Positions 23,465-36,310 of a stretch of 64,000 bases of DNA are shown piece after piece. Both the position numbers and the translations under genes were made by a program. The notes under the pieces are model-generated. The model was not told the DNA's origin, did not search any database, and saw only the letters and a program-made list of their open reading frames with translations. Source of the stretch: Circinella minor (Eukaryota > Mucoromycota > Mucoromycetes > Mucorales > Lichtheimiaceae); the NCBI GenBank assembly GCA_016758965.1, contig JAEPRB010000043.1, positions 63,597-127,596 of the forward strand, read 5' to 3'. Numbering within the stretch: the stretch's first letter is position 1; the number at the start of each line of letters is the position of its first letter.

Positions 23465-23678
23465 TTTTCTTTAAAAAAAATAAATAGAAACAAATGACTC
23501 ACACGTCCTCCAGGTGCTAGTAATTTACTTAGAGCTTCAGCTAATGATGGCTTTTCAGCCACCTAATATATATATATATATATTTATATTCAATTGAGTA
23601 ACTTTAAAATGAATATAATACGTGTTTCATTTACAAAGTATTTACCATGAGCACTCTTGTTTTAGTTGGTTCTGGCAT
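19467..23678 (-). CDS. TOP3B: DNA topoisomerase III-beta (17 exons, 845 aa)
   Basis: Exons in transcript order: 23678-23646, 23562-23503, 23323-23020, 22828-22772, 22690-22622, 22539-22166, 22014-21961, 21825-21701, 21612-21532, 21415-21255, 21166-20852, 20757-20606, 20546-20458, 20376-20265, 20166-20058, 19979-19782 and 19711-19467. Together they give 2538 nt in frame. This is a type IA topoisomerase that passes single strands; animal TOP3B also acts on RNA. Visible are the TOPRIM start [27 protein letters not shown] with its acidic residues, [16 protein letters not shown], and [10 protein letters not shown] with catalytic Tyr at about residue 332. The C-terminal half has [30 protein letters not shown] and [12 protein letters not shown] zinc-type clusters and a very basic Arg/Lys-rich end. 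Length and zinc array match TOP3B (human about 860 aa) rather than yeast Top3 or TOP3A. Exon 1 is only 33 nt. Confidence 0.93.
23400..23466. repeat. Compound (TA)n(TG)n microsatellite in a TOP3B intron
   Basis: An alternating TA run at about 23419-23445 passes directly into a GT run to about 23464, inside TOP3B intron 2. Confidence 0.85.
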
Positions 23679-23823
23679 AAAAAAAGCTCAAAAATGAAAA
23701 AAAAAGTGTAACACAGACCAGGTATATTTTTAAATAGTTAAATTTTTGTTTAATAACAAAAGTTCTAAAGTATTTTATTATTGAATAATATCACAAAAGA
23801 GAGAGACAAAAGAATAAAAAAAA

Positions 23824-23884
<61 letters not shown>

Positions 23885-24233
23885 AAGAAAGAAAAAAAAA
23901 AGAGAGAATAAGAATAAGAGATAAAAAAAAAAAAAAACGATGGTTTCTTTTATTAAAAAGTACCATTTTTTTTTCTTGCAAATGCTAAATGAAACAAAGA
24001 GTATAAAAAGTAAGTTGTTTTTGTTTTTGTTGATTGCTTGTGTGTGTGTGTGTGTGTGTGACTGAGGGGAAAAAAGAGAAGAAAAAATATCGAAAGAAAG
24101 AGAGGGAGAGAATGGCTATGTAACTTTGGAGTAGAAATAAGAAGATAAATAGGAATGATAATGATGATGATGTCGTTTTTTTGTATGGAGGGGAAATATT
24201 ATTATTATTATTAATTGGGGGTTTTTTTTTTGT
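23679..24233. other. Spacer upstream of TOP3B with a (GA)n tract
   Basis: About 555 bp separate the TOP3B start from the chitin synthase stop. It holds roughly 27 GA dinucleotides at about 23827-23881, further GA-rich DNA, and a (TG)n tract near 24040-24060. It probably includes the TOP3B promoter and the chitin synthase 3' UTR. Confidence 0.7.
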
Positions 24234-27200
24234 TTAATGTGGGTATTGACCGCCCCATTGGGGATTGGATGGTGGCATAAAGCTACCTCTTGGATCCATA
24301 GGAGGCATAAAACTTCCTCGTTGATCCATCATGGGTGCTCCTTGTCCCATTGGTGGCATGAAACTACCACGTTGATCCATAGGAGGCATAAAGCTTCCTC
24401 GTGGATCCATACCAGCAGCAGCCATTTGTTGCTGTTGTTGTTGTTGTTGTTGATGCATCATCATATCCGGAGCACCAAAGCTATTTACAGACATTGTTCG
24501 AGAACCACGATTCATTTGAGGTGTCATTAAATAATTATCACCTGGAGGAACACCACCATATTCAGATCCTACTACTGAACCAGCATAACCACTACCCATC
24601 ATAGGACTCTTGGATCTTGGTTTCTTGTTTGGATCAGAAGCTACTTGAGTATCACGATAGTAATCGTAATCACCAGCTTGAGAACCACCACCATACATTG
24701 TACGATTATCATAAATGACAGAACCACCAGAACCAGGCATACCACCACCTCCACCTTGTGAATAATAACCACTTCGATAACTGTGACCAGTGACACCCGT
24801 TTCATGGGATCCGGTTGAACCCATTTCCCATAACTCTTGTTCATAAACACTCCATTTCTTGAGAGGAATCATCTTTTCATCAAACTTCTCATCATCATTG
24901 ACAATAATTTTCTTTTGTTTCTTGCCACCACCAGCAACAACACGCGTATTACCCCACGAGAAATCATCGAAATGCCAGAATGAATAAACAGGCAAAAAGA
25001 ACGAAAACACGGGAATAGCAAGAATATAAAAGATCATCCAACCAATATGTTGCCATTCACGTTTCAAAATAAATAAGAGTGCTTGTAAACCATAAACACC
25101 TGCCAACATAGCCAAGGCCAAAATAGGAATGGGACCGGTTTGAGAAGCAATGATATAAATTAAATAAACCAAGTAAACGACGGAGACAGGTAAAGTCAAA
25201 GTACCAATCAAATCAATCAAGACAACGAAACGCATAGAGAAACAACAGAAACCACAAAGATCAGGTAACAAGATCAATTCAAATAAGTTGTGAATGGTTG
25301 AGTTAATCCATCGACGACGTTGAGAAAGTAAAATACCCCATTGTTCAGGAGCAACCGTTTTACATTGAGCATAAGGTGTGAATTTCATCTTGTATTGAGG
25401 GAAGTGCTTCATCATTAAAGTTGTCAAATAACGATCTTCACCCAAATGTAACAAGTTCTTCTTGTGTAAGGTATCAACATTGTTATCAGAGTAATCGGCA
25501 ATCACCTTGGGAGACGCAATCAAAGGTTCATTTTTGACAGGCGTACGGACACGATACATACAGAAACAACCAGGTAAACAGGTAACAGAACCAAACAAAG
25601 ATTCGAAAGCCTTGACTAAATGATGGGAAATATAATATTCGTAGACTTGAATCATGGTTGTCAACGATTGATCTTCATTTACCAATTGAGTTTCACCACA
25701 AAGACCAATGATACGACCATCGTGAAGCATAGTTGAAATCATATGATTCAATGCATTCATTTGTACTTCTGTATCAGAATCCACCATAAGCACATATTCA
25801 TAAAATGATGGATTGACACCAATCACATTCTTGATTTGATGATACATTTCCAGTTCCAAGGGCGTCATTTCACCATCAAAATGAACTTTGTTCAAGAAGT
25901 TCATGCAAATCAATTGAGAGTCACGTTTACCACGATTACCAGGTTTGGCACGTTCGGATGCTTTACCGACCTTAACAACGACAATATAAGGAACAACATG
26001 ACCTTCACATTCATATAAACCGGAATAAACCTTGCCATAATTAAGTTGCTTACTACCTTCACCAATGGACTTGAACATGAGCGGCTCAGGATCATTCTTA
26101 GTATCATAACCAAGTACATCCAATACAATACGAGGAGTAGGACGATCGTTACCACCACCCATAATCATACCGTCAGCAATAATAAAGATCAACTTGCGCT
26201 TATCGTCATAATTCATGACGGTCAATGAATCAATAGTCTTTTTCAATGATTCTTCACCTTCCGTATAACAAGGTACTTGACAAATAACAAATTTGTCATG
26301 ATCTTCAGGGGTAGGAGCACTACCAAATTGGAGAGCAGCCAAAAATTTGACCAAAATAACAAAACACATAAGACAGGCAAATGCCAACAATAGATAATTG
26401 GTGAACATACAACGTGCTGTATCACGAGGATCTACATCACCGATATAGAAAAAGTTATTTAAACAATTCAAGTTCATATTGCGAACCTCGGCCGTCATAC
26501 CACCAGTATATGTATCCCATTGATCAGTGCCATCGCCACCAGAGAATTTCTTGAACATGGCTTCAATGTTTTCATCAAGAAAAGCGTAATCATTGGCATT
26601 GGAGCCACTACCATAATACTTCGATGTGGTGAAATAATCCGTCAAATCGTATACTTTTCCATTCAATGCCATAGCATATCGAGTCCAGCCGTTGAAATCA
26701 TCATTGATTGTGGACATGGGAACCACAAGGGTACCCTTCTTGTACATTTTCATTTGATTGGTAAAAGTGGTTCTATACCAATTATCATCGGCCATTTTTG
26801 CAAGTGAAGTAATAGTCAATTGATCACCAGAATAATGTTGGAAAGGTCCCAATTCAAGAGTTTGGTTAGGTTGAATTTTGATGGTAGGAGATGTGACAAG
26901 ACCAGCACAAGCTTGAGTTAAAGGGGGCGGAATGGTATAGGATACATCTAAACCAGCCAATGCTTCCAATTCGTCGGGTCCAGCAGGCAAAGCGGTTGTA
27001 CCATGCTCACTTCGAGCAAATCCAGTGATATCGTAAACATTACCACGATGACTAACATACATATCCTCCTTAACGTTATGCGCATTGACGTTACCAGTTG
27101 AATACATTGTTCGCGTACCAGGACAGATGACTTCACCAAGACCAACAATAACGAAAATAACGATACAGGAAAAGATGAAAATAAGCATACAAAGTGTGAC

Positions 27201-30200
27201 CTTTTCACGCCATGCGATTTGAACATCTTGACGTTTCATTTTACCAAACCATCGAAGGAAGGGTGATGGGATCCACCAGGTCATGAACCATACAAACCGA
27301 ACCCACCAAATACGAAGTGTGGTGATAGGCATTTCTTCGACTTGTTCATTTTCTGGAGCATTGTAATCTTCCACCATCTTGCTCATATCCATATTAGGGC
27401 CGAATCTAACAGTATATCAATTACATAGTTTAGTTAGTTTTTTTTTTTAAGTCTTAAAAGTATTATATTGTTTTTGTTTATTGGTAACCATAAAAAATAA
27501 ATAGATAAGAAAAAAAAAATAAGCTTACCCTTCTGCGAGTCCTTTCATACCCCATTCAGATTCTTCACCCCATTGACTGCCTTCTGCTTCTCGTTTCATA
27601 CCTCCGTAATCACTTTCGATATAACTAGCACCATCTTCAAACACAGATGAACGTGGCATACCACCTGCTGCGAACCCAGCACCAAGGCCAGCACCGAGAC
27701 CAGCTTCATAACCAGCTGCACCAGGAGGAAGTAATCGATCATTACCATCTTGATAATCATATAATTGTTGATTTTGATGTTCGTCACCCATACCATCATT
27801 CATCATACCAGTATTACCATCGCCACCTGCAGCCATAGATTTCATACGTGCACGTTCCTCCTTTTCTGCTGCACGAAGATTATCTTCCATTTCTTTCCAT
27901 GTATCAAATGATAACCAAATCATATCGTTACCAACATAGGCTTGTACTTGTGTCCAATTCATTATGGCACAAACGGCTTCGGCCATACTACGTTCTGATT
28001 TGGATTCATCAATTTGTAGTGACATCACCAATCGCTCATATCGCATCAAGAATTCACCAAATGTATAATAATTAGCATATTCTTGACCACAGCGCAACGT
28101 CATATCGGGTAATAAAAAGGCCCGAACTTGAGATTTGACCCGTTTTAAATCAAACATATCCGCTGTTTGCATGTCATTGGGTCGGATATGAATGATATTA
28201 TAAACACGTGTATCGGACATAGTTGTAAATAGGTCTTGTACCGTCATGTAGAGTTGATCCAGAACAGTGGTGACTTCTACATTCTTATAATCTTGATCGT
28301 CCTTTTTATCATTGCCACTTTCTGGACTATTTGTCAAGGTAGCATCTCCACCTGCAGCGGCTGCGGCAGCAGCAGCGGCAGCAGCAGCACGTCGTCTTGT
28401 ACCCGTTCGTTTCATAGAAGGTGCACGTGTTGGTTTACTTGTTAATTGAGCCTTCACAATAGTACGTTGATCCTTTGGATGAGATTCCGTAGCCATAGCA
28501 GAACTTTGGAAGAGATTAGCAACAAATGCATTGGAACTGTTGTCACGTAATAACGTAACAAAATCGGGTGATAAAGTATTCAAATTTTTTTCTACAAATC
28601 CATCGACTGTATAATGGACTGTACCAGAGAAATGGTTGACACCGAATGAATACGTTTGTGTTGTCTTTGCAAAGGAAGAATGAGAACCATATTGACGTTG
28701 TAAATTGGCTAATAAATTGGCATCCGTCGCATCCGTAGCACCACTTTGATATTTAGCACAGTCACGGTCAATTAACCCGACCATACCACCAAAGACAGCT
28801 GATTTTGATGATTTTTGTTGCTCACTGCCCACCAATAAATCTAAACATCCAGAATTATCCATGGTCATGACACGAGGTAAAGGAACACCATCACGAAGCA
28901 TGAGTTGATTCAGTCCTTCTTCATCGTTGAATCGATGATTAATCAAGTATTGGTGTACACGTTCATTGGCGAAATTGGCCGAAAATTCTTCAAATCCATT
29001 ATCCTTGAAGTTCTGGAAACCAAATTGATCCAAAATACCCACAAAATTAGCAGGTTCTCGATCACTATAACAAATTTTGGTATTGATTGATTCAACCATC
29101 CATAAAAATAAAACATGATACAGAGCTTGAGCCAATTGATCACGTTGTTCTGCTGCACCTTGAGCATTCATAAAAGCAGTACATAATTCCTTGCGAATTA
29201 AACGAAGCTTGTAAGTTAAAGCAGTTTCCAATTTTGAAGGTGAAACACCCAACATAGCCGAAACGACTTCTAACACCTTGTAGTTCTTGACACTACATGT
29301 TTCTTGTGCCATCATATCACCTTCACGACTATCGACAAATTCCAAATTACCCAAATGTAAAATGGCGGCCAAGAGTTGGAAAATTTGAGTTACCGTTTTG
29401 GCCTTGAATCCACATATTTTGAGAGCACTTTTCAAATCATTGAAACTGATTTCATCATTGCGATCACTGACAGTGATACATTTGGATTGATTCAAATAAT
29501 GGAAATAATCAAAAGAAAAGTTGATGTGTAAAGCATTCTTTTCGTCAATGGTCGTACCAGCTAATAAGCTGTAAAATACATGATACGTTCGTTCGTTTAA
29601 GGGTACATTGGAAACACGTGCCTTGTCAAATGCAAAAGTCAATGTTTTGGCACCAAGAATACGTCCACGTTCACTAAATTGAAGTTCTTGAAACATGCCA
29701 AATTTCGATGCAGAGCTGTTTTGTGTTGTTCGTGCATGACCAAAAGCTTCAAGAATTACTGCTGCATTATGAATTTGTTGTTGTAACTTGTTTTCTTTTT
29801 TGCTGTGTGTGGATAAAAGTGTCAATTGAGATACCAAATGAGATCGTGTTGTACTTTTACCAGATCCTGTAATACCACTAAAAAAGAAAATTATATAAAA
29901 AAGGTTAAAGTTAATATTTTTATAATTTTGATGCCTCAATTTGGTTATATCTTCTGTTTTTTTGTTTTTTTTTTGACCTTCTCTTTCCCCCCCCCTCTCT
30001 CTCCCTCCCCGATTGGATGTTATTTGTCTTAATTCCATCATAAAATATTTCCCCAAAAGAAAAAGACCCCGCAAAATTCTTTTTCCTCTCCTCTCTCTCA
30101 CTCTTAATCAAAACCCCTTCCACCCCCTTTCTCCTTATTTCAATCTATCTTTATTTTTATTTTTCTCTCTCATCATTTTGTCGGATGATCGATTCTTCCT

Positions 30201-30663
30201 TTCTTTTCTCTCTCTCTCTCTCTCTTTTTTTTTTTTTTGCTCTAAACCCTCTTTCTAAGAAAAATACTTCTAATATTTCTTTCTTTGATCTATATATATA
30301 TTATAAAAATAATAATAAAAACAGATAGTTTATTTACCTCAAGATAATACTTTGATCTTCACCTGTTCTTCGCATATGAAAGTAGACTCGGGCAGCCAGA
30401 TCATAGACATGTGGCTGGAGGAACGGCTTGTTCTCCGACACGTCCCTATATCCTGCATCGGCGTATGCTTGTAATGTAGCATCATTCAATGCCTCTAACG
30501 GTTGGTAGGGGTTGAGGACAATCAAGTTTGAATGGCCTGCACGGGTATAGACTTGGTTGCGTTTAAATCGACTTTGTAAAAAGTTGACAATACTATCTTC
30601 AGAAGGTGGTTGATTGGGTGATGTAAGCAAACATGCTAGATCAGTGCGTGAGTCTTCTTGCAT
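24234..30663 (-). CDS. Myosin-motor chitin synthase, class V/VI type (3 exons, 1948 aa)
   Basis: Exons are 30663-30338, 29877-27529 and 27405-24234 (5847 nt). It polymerises UDP-GlcNAc into chitin at growth sites; the motor-like head helps position or stabilise it there (family knowledge). The first ~780 residues are a myosin head: P-loop GITGSGKST at about 110-118, a switch I-like NSSASKFG (canonical NxSSRFG altered), and LDQFGFQ where FGFE is usual. A poly-Ala run of 13 sits in a loop. Membrane segments and a cytochrome b5-like region follow. The GT2 chitin synthase domain has VDSDTEV (Asp about 1434 and 1436), LGEDRYL and QRRRW (about 1587-1591), then several transmembrane helices. The C-terminus has Gly/Tyr-rich sequence, poly-Gln, and about four copies of RGSFMPPM instead of a recognisable DEK_C domain. 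Start chosen as the only ATG giving the complete head. Confidence 0.93.
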
Positions 30664-30763
30664 TGTTATTTATATAGTGTTGTTGTGATTAAATTGAGAT
30701 GGATTATAAGCGAAAATATGTTTTCTTTTTTTTGTAATAATAGAAAAAAAAAAGACAAACGGG

Positions 30764-30813
<50 letters not shown>

Positions 30814-31192
30814 TGATGACTTTTGTTGAAGGCGCGTATAATAATAATAATAATAATAATAAAAAACTCTTTATTCTTTATAAATTTTTTCGCTTTCGTA
30901 TTATCCTCCTTTTTCTAAAATTAATATAGAGAAAAAGTGAAGAGGATTTTTTTTTTAATTGTGTTGTTGCTTCGAGATGAAACCGGTCGTGATCTCGACA
31001 GATTGTTGGTTTTTTTTTTTTATACTGCAAACAGTTGTTTCTAGATTTACAAGAATGGAGGAGAGGGATAAAAAAAAAAAAAAAAAAAAAAGAGTAGCAC
31101 CGAGCGACAACAATGGTTTGCGTTTTAAAGATTGAGGTACGCTCGGTGTTGAAAGTTTATGAAAAAGTGTAAAAAGAAAAAAGAAAAAAAAA

Positions 31193-31232
<40 letters not shown>

Positions 31233-31420
31233 AGGGATGTGGAAAAAAAATAGGAAGAAAGAGAGAAAGAAACGGGGGAAAAGAGAGCAAGAAAGGAGTG
31301 AGAAGGATATTGGTGAAAGGCAAAGGAAAAAAAAAAAAAAAAAAAAAAAAAGAAGAGCTGGGTCTACCGTACCTTGGTGCAACCATGGTCTATTTTCGAC
31401 CACAGCAGCCCTTACCAAGT
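30664..31420. promoter_or_regulatory. Putative chitin synthase upstream region, microsatellite-rich
   Basis: Immediately upstream of the chitin synthase ATG lie a (TA)n(TG)n tract (about 30763-30813), an (AAT)n tract (30838-30861), poly-A/poly-T runs and a (GA)n tract (about 31198-31228). A perfect 9-bp stem (CACCGAGCG at 31098-31106 with its complement at 31140-31148) stands out. No TATA box can be assigned with confidence in such AT-rich DNA. Confidence 0.4.
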
Positions 31421-33460
31421 TCACAAAGATGATAAATTTAGACCTTTTAAGGTCAAATCTCAACTCTTTAAATAATTTCTTTTTCATAAAAATAAATGCT
31501 CCAATGGTCGTTGTTACTGTGGGTATTTTCTAGTATAAATATCCCTTATCACAACCTCCTTAATTTTTGACTCTTTATTATAATTTATTTTATTTTTATT
31601 TTTTTTTCAATAGAAATTAAAATGACTCTTTTCTTCATTATTTTTTTTTATAAGCCCAGCCGTGTTTGTGATCGCAAAATAAAGGTTAAACATACAAAAA
31701 CAAAATACTACTACTACAAAAAAAAAAAAGGTACACAAATGAGACGATAATTGGCATTCTGTACAACCAGAAACGGAGTGCAGCAATCCCGGCCCCGCTC
31801 TTCTTTTTGAATCGTCCATCCGTCCTCGTTGATTGACTTGTCTTCTCTTTACATATTCCTGTCTTTCTTTTTAGTTAAATATGTGCTCTGTGCGCTTTTT
31901 TTTTTTTTTTCATCGTTGTCATGGCAAAGTCTCTTTGTTTTTTGTTTTTTTTTTGTTATTATCGAAACAGAATCATAGAAACAAAGAATATTAAATAAAT
32001 AACTTATTTCTTTTAGTCTCAAATATCTAAAAAAGATGGGTCGCGTGGCAAAAAAACCAAAAGCAGAGAAGTATGTTGTAAAAAATAGGTTTTAGTTGTT
32101 TGCACATTGCGCACACACACACACACTATATAATAGCTTTTACCATATCACGAGCTGCTAAATGGTTGGTTAGGTAACCTTGTGTTACCTAAAAATACAT
32201 CAATCATTTACAAAAAAAGAGGAGAAAAATATATATATATATATTTTTGTTTGTGTCGAGACCCTCATTCTTATTATTATTAAAAAAAAGAACATGTTTG
32301 CATTTTCTTTTAATAATAGATAACTCTTTTTTTTTTTTATTCTTTCTTTTGATATTATAGGTGTGAAAAGTATATATTGGTTTAAACTTTTTTTTTTTTA
32401 TCAAATATTATGAGTTGTGTCTGAGTATCATCATAGTAAATATATTAAGCTACGTATTTAGTTTGATCTATCAAATTTACTTTATTTAAAACCATGCATG
32501 TCGGGGGGTAATATATTTTAGCAGTGAGTTTACCTTTCTTAGCTTGGTTAATAAACTTTCTTTTTTTTTTTTTTTTGTAGCTTATTTATACTTGAAGTAT
32601 AGTATATGTATGTAAATATTCTTTTATATCAAACTAAAAAAGAGTTTTATAATAGTATAAGTGCTAAAAAAAATATCAGTGTGCTTCTTTAGCATCTATG
32701 ATAAATGAGTTTTTTTTTTTTTTCTGGAGAATGACGTGGTTTCTATATAGATAATAATAAAAATAATAATTACTCTTTTCGTTCACTTTTTATTATTCAA
32801 GGGAAAAAAAGCTGCTATAATTAGAAACAGAAAAAAAAAAGCACTCACCTGAAGAAATAATATACTAATCTATAACAATATGTTACGTCGATCTTTTTTT
32901 TTTATTATATATATGATTACGGTATCACTCTCTCTCTCTCTTTTTTTTTTTCTTTCTTCGTAATTTATTTGTGATTTACAATCACAACGAATAATAATAT
33001 TTTTTTTTACCGTTTTGTACAACCTGACTATTGTTAAAAAGACATATTTGTTTCTATAATTATAATTCAATTTTTCAAAAATTGAACAACAGCGATAAAA
33101 ACAAATACAAAGATGCATATAGGTACATGACTATTTATTACTACTGTTTGTTGATGCCATAATGATGACATCAAAAATGAAGGCTTAAATGATATTACTC
33201 TTTGTTTGTAAATAATATGTCTTTCCCAGAAATAATTACTATACTCACATTCTTGTGATTTGATATCTATAACAATTCGTGTATTTATTGTTTTTGCTCT
33301 GCTACGTAAAACTTTTGAGAAAGTTAAACCCTTGTTTTGCATAGCTAAAGATATATAAATTGTGATTTTTGTTTTCCTGGTAAAAATGTGACATGATACA
33401 AAAATGGCGCGTTGTTAAAGACATTTGCAGAAAGCGTGATCTACGTAGCACATTTATTGT

Positions 33461-33496
<36 letters not shown>

Positions 33497-35582
33497 CCAC
33501 AATGTTTCAAATGGTACCCAGTTTTCAGTGTATAAGCGCTCATATTAAAAAATGAATTTCATAATTCCACATGTACACCATACGTATAAATCCTGTGCCA
33601 GGAAAAATAAAGAACATATCTGCTAATTTTTATTACAAGTACTGTTGCGTTTATACCTATTTATGTGATAGTAGCAAGTACGTAATTGTTTCATATTATA
33701 GTACTAATAACAATGAAATGGTTTTATTATTAACTACATGAATTTTTATTCCTAGACCCAAACAATTCTGCAATATCATTATTATTTTTAAAACTGTTCG
33801 CTGGAATAAAACTGTCTTTGTATTTTTCGATGATTATCGAACTCTATGTATCAGAATAGAAACAAGACCGATAAATAATGTAAAAAAAAAAATTAAACAA
33901 TGCGTTTTTTATTTTTCCTTTAATGAGGTACAACCTATTTCGTTTTTCTTCTGAAACATTAGTTGAAATTTCTTTGTTCTTTAAACATGATATATTTCAT
34001 TATCCCTGTCTACCAAAGTGAATCATATTGTTTAACATTTGGTGGTGTTACAAAATCTTAGATATTGTTAGACACGTTCTAAAAATTGCTTCAAATAGAC
34101 ACACTGAAAATCTATGATTCGAAAGAGAATTTCATTTTTCGACTATCCATACAGTGATAGAAGCAACCACGGTTTATGTAGCTGTAAATGATGCTTAAAA
34201 GAAAATTGTCGCAACATGAATACGTATCCAGTTAATCGTTAAGAAAAAAGTAAAAATAATAACATGCTAAATATAAAACATGGCTTCGTTAATATAGGTA
34301 CAAAAATATTAAATGTAATTTTTGATAATAAATGTATATACATGAATTCACGGTAGCCTACGTATAATATATAAGAGCACCATTGATTTGAGTATGAGTG
34401 AATCGGCACAAAAGCACAATGTAGAGATTCCTTAATATATGTCATAATAATAGCTACGTACTGATGTGAAAAAGATAATGTTCTTATTGAATAATAATGA
34501 TGGACGTAATAAATTGATAGCATCGACCAACTCCACGTAAAACTACTCATTACGGAGTACCACCTTTCAATCCAAGGCTTGGATTTCCAAGAGAAAAATA
34601 CCAATGGAGGAAGTCAAACCTACTTGTATAATACCGGAATACAGACGATTTCTGATGATGAGAACGACGTACCTCCTATTTTTATAGATAATGAAGCTGA
34701 TGACATGACTAAAATCCTGCTACCAAACATTAGCTTGCCATCTCCCAATTTTTTTTTCCGATTATCTGGTGATTATAATATGATGATCATCATGGTGCAG
34801 TTGTCCTGGTGATAATGGTGGCGTCTCGGATACTATTATCTGTCGTCCACAGCCATTTTTAGAAAACAATATAAAAAAAAAAAAGGAGAGCGAAGAAAAA
34901 GGGGTAGAACAAAATAACAAAAAGCTACATTGAAAGGTATGCAGGTTTCCCCACCCTGTCACGACATCAGGTAATTTTATGTGTATATCCAGGGACTTCA
35001 TACATGATAATTCTGTACGTATTCATCACATAACTTATACACTCTGTCATCCTTCTACTTTTAACTTTATTTGTCTAAACGAGTTTTTTTTTTTTATACA
35101 AGAACTCTTTGGGTGGTCATTATATATTGATGCTATTAATCACATTAGTTTTCTAACGGTAGCCTTAGTAAAGAAAACCATATTTTACTTAAATGATATA
35201 TTTACAAGATATACCTAAAATTATAATAATAAAAAGCAGTTGTATGTTCTTTGTTGTAAAACTTTATATATTATAATTGAATTTACATATATTAGTTCAG
35301 TATGATGATTTTTCTGTGAAAAAGTAATAAAGATAGTTTGGGTATGAATATGATAAAGTTAAAAAAGAATCTGGCTTTCTATGGATGAAAGAATTAGCTA
35401 ATTGTTGCTATGTAAAATGTCCTGTAACAGCCATGCGTCCTTATTCTATGTTTTTTTTTTTTATGATTGTTGTTGTAAATAAACGAAAAGAAAAGGTCGT
35501 GTTAAGATTTGTAGCATTTATGTTGATATCCTTTGTATAAATAAAGTCTTTTTTTTTATAAAAAAAAAAAAAAAAAAAAAGT
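31421..35582. other. 4.2 kb AT-rich intergenic region
   Basis: No complete gene supported. A short open segment beginning ATGGGTCGCGTGG at 32036 is Lys-rich and ends at a possible donor after about 11 codons, but no coherent next exon follows. The plus-strand stretch 34579-34812 is rich in Asp/Glu/Asn and reads like coding sequence, but it has no recognisable domain and no ATG start. Long A/T homopolymers occur at 33464-33492, 32562-32577 and 35561-35580. Confidence 0.4.
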
Positions 35583-35849
35583 TTAACTAGGAGCTGCTGC
35601 TGTTTTCCAAGGTTGTCGATCCATGGGACAATGTTCACCGTTGGACGAACTATCAAGCCATTTAACCAAGCAATGCATGTGAAAAACATGGGTACATTCT
35701 CCCCAAATGAGTGGACAATCATCACCAGGTGTTATACATTCAGGGCAACATCCATCATATGCGACATGACAAATGCCACAGACATCGGCTTCCTTGACAT
35801 CCCAAGACCAGTAAGCTGCCATGGTCCATGATTTTACTTTTAACTTCAT
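35583..35849 (-). CDS. APC11: Anaphase-promoting complex RING subunit APC11 (88 aa, single exon)
   Basis: APC11 is the RING-H2 subunit of the APC/C ubiquitin ligase that binds the E2 and, with the cullin APC2, marks cyclins and securin for destruction in the nucleus. Visible are the start MKLKVKSW, the first ligand pair CGIC, CCPEC, GDDCPLIWG, CTHVFHMHC, VKWL and finally HCPMDRQPWK. Length matches the family (human 84 aa) and there is no intron. In animal and budding-yeast proteins the final ligand pair reads CPMC; here the last position is Asp (CPMD). I recall the same CPMDRQ in fission yeast, so this may be a fungal variant and not a defect. A long poly-A/T run follows the stop on the transcript strand. 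Confidence 0.93.
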   Translation of the reverse strand: MKLKVKSWTMAAYWSWDVKEADVCGICHVAYDGCCPECITPGDDCPLIWGECTHVFHMHCLVKWLDSSSNGEHCPMDRQPWKTAAAPS

Positions 35850-36310
35850 ATTTTTGTATTTTGATCAGAAGGAGAATGAAGCAGAGCAAAAAAAAAAAAA
35901 AAAGAATGTTTCATTTGAAGAAAAAACACAGATAACTCTTATAAAAAAAAATTCCGCTTCACTCTGTTGGCTATATAAAAAATGGAGAAGATATGATACG
36001 AATACTATATCTTACTATATATTGACTTTTTTTTTTTTATTATGTGACAAACTAATAATAATAATAATAATAATAATAATGAAATTAATAATAAACATGC
36101 TTTGATATGTACAATAAAGAAAAAAAAAAGGAAGTGGACTATTTTTATATGTGTCTGAAAGGATTGGGTGATGTGTTTCTTATAATTAAAACATCTTGTA
36201 GCATTAGTATAATAGTGGAAGTTGATAAAAAAAAAAACAATGGAATAAGGGTATACAAATGACAATTTTCTTGTGTAATGTGCGATCGTGGGGGGTTTTT
36301 TTTTTCTTGA
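35850..36310. other. Spacer between APC11 and HPS1
   Basis: A-rich and T-rich runs and an (AAT)n tract near 36054-36080. It probably contains the APC11 promoter and the HPS1 3' UTR. No gene seen. Confidence 0.5.

Noticed and set aside
24237..24604. Plus-strand ORFs opposite the chitin synthase tail
   Set aside because: They are mirror readings of the RGSFMPPM and poly-Gln repeats and have no independent support.
27525..30101. A separate myosin-like ORF starting at 30101
   Set aside because: Its first about 75 codons are intron sequence (pyrimidine-rich). The true coding part begins at 29877, joined to exon 1 at 30338-30663, and continues into the chitin synthase exon.
32036..32170. Small Lys-rich gene starting MGRVAKKPKAE
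   Set aside because: A donor follows after about 11 codons, but no downstream acceptor gives a coherent frame or a known small protein.
34579..34812. Acidic open stretch, possible exon
   Set aside because: No ATG start, no flanking exon in frame and no recognisable domain. Kept only as a note in the intergenic entry.
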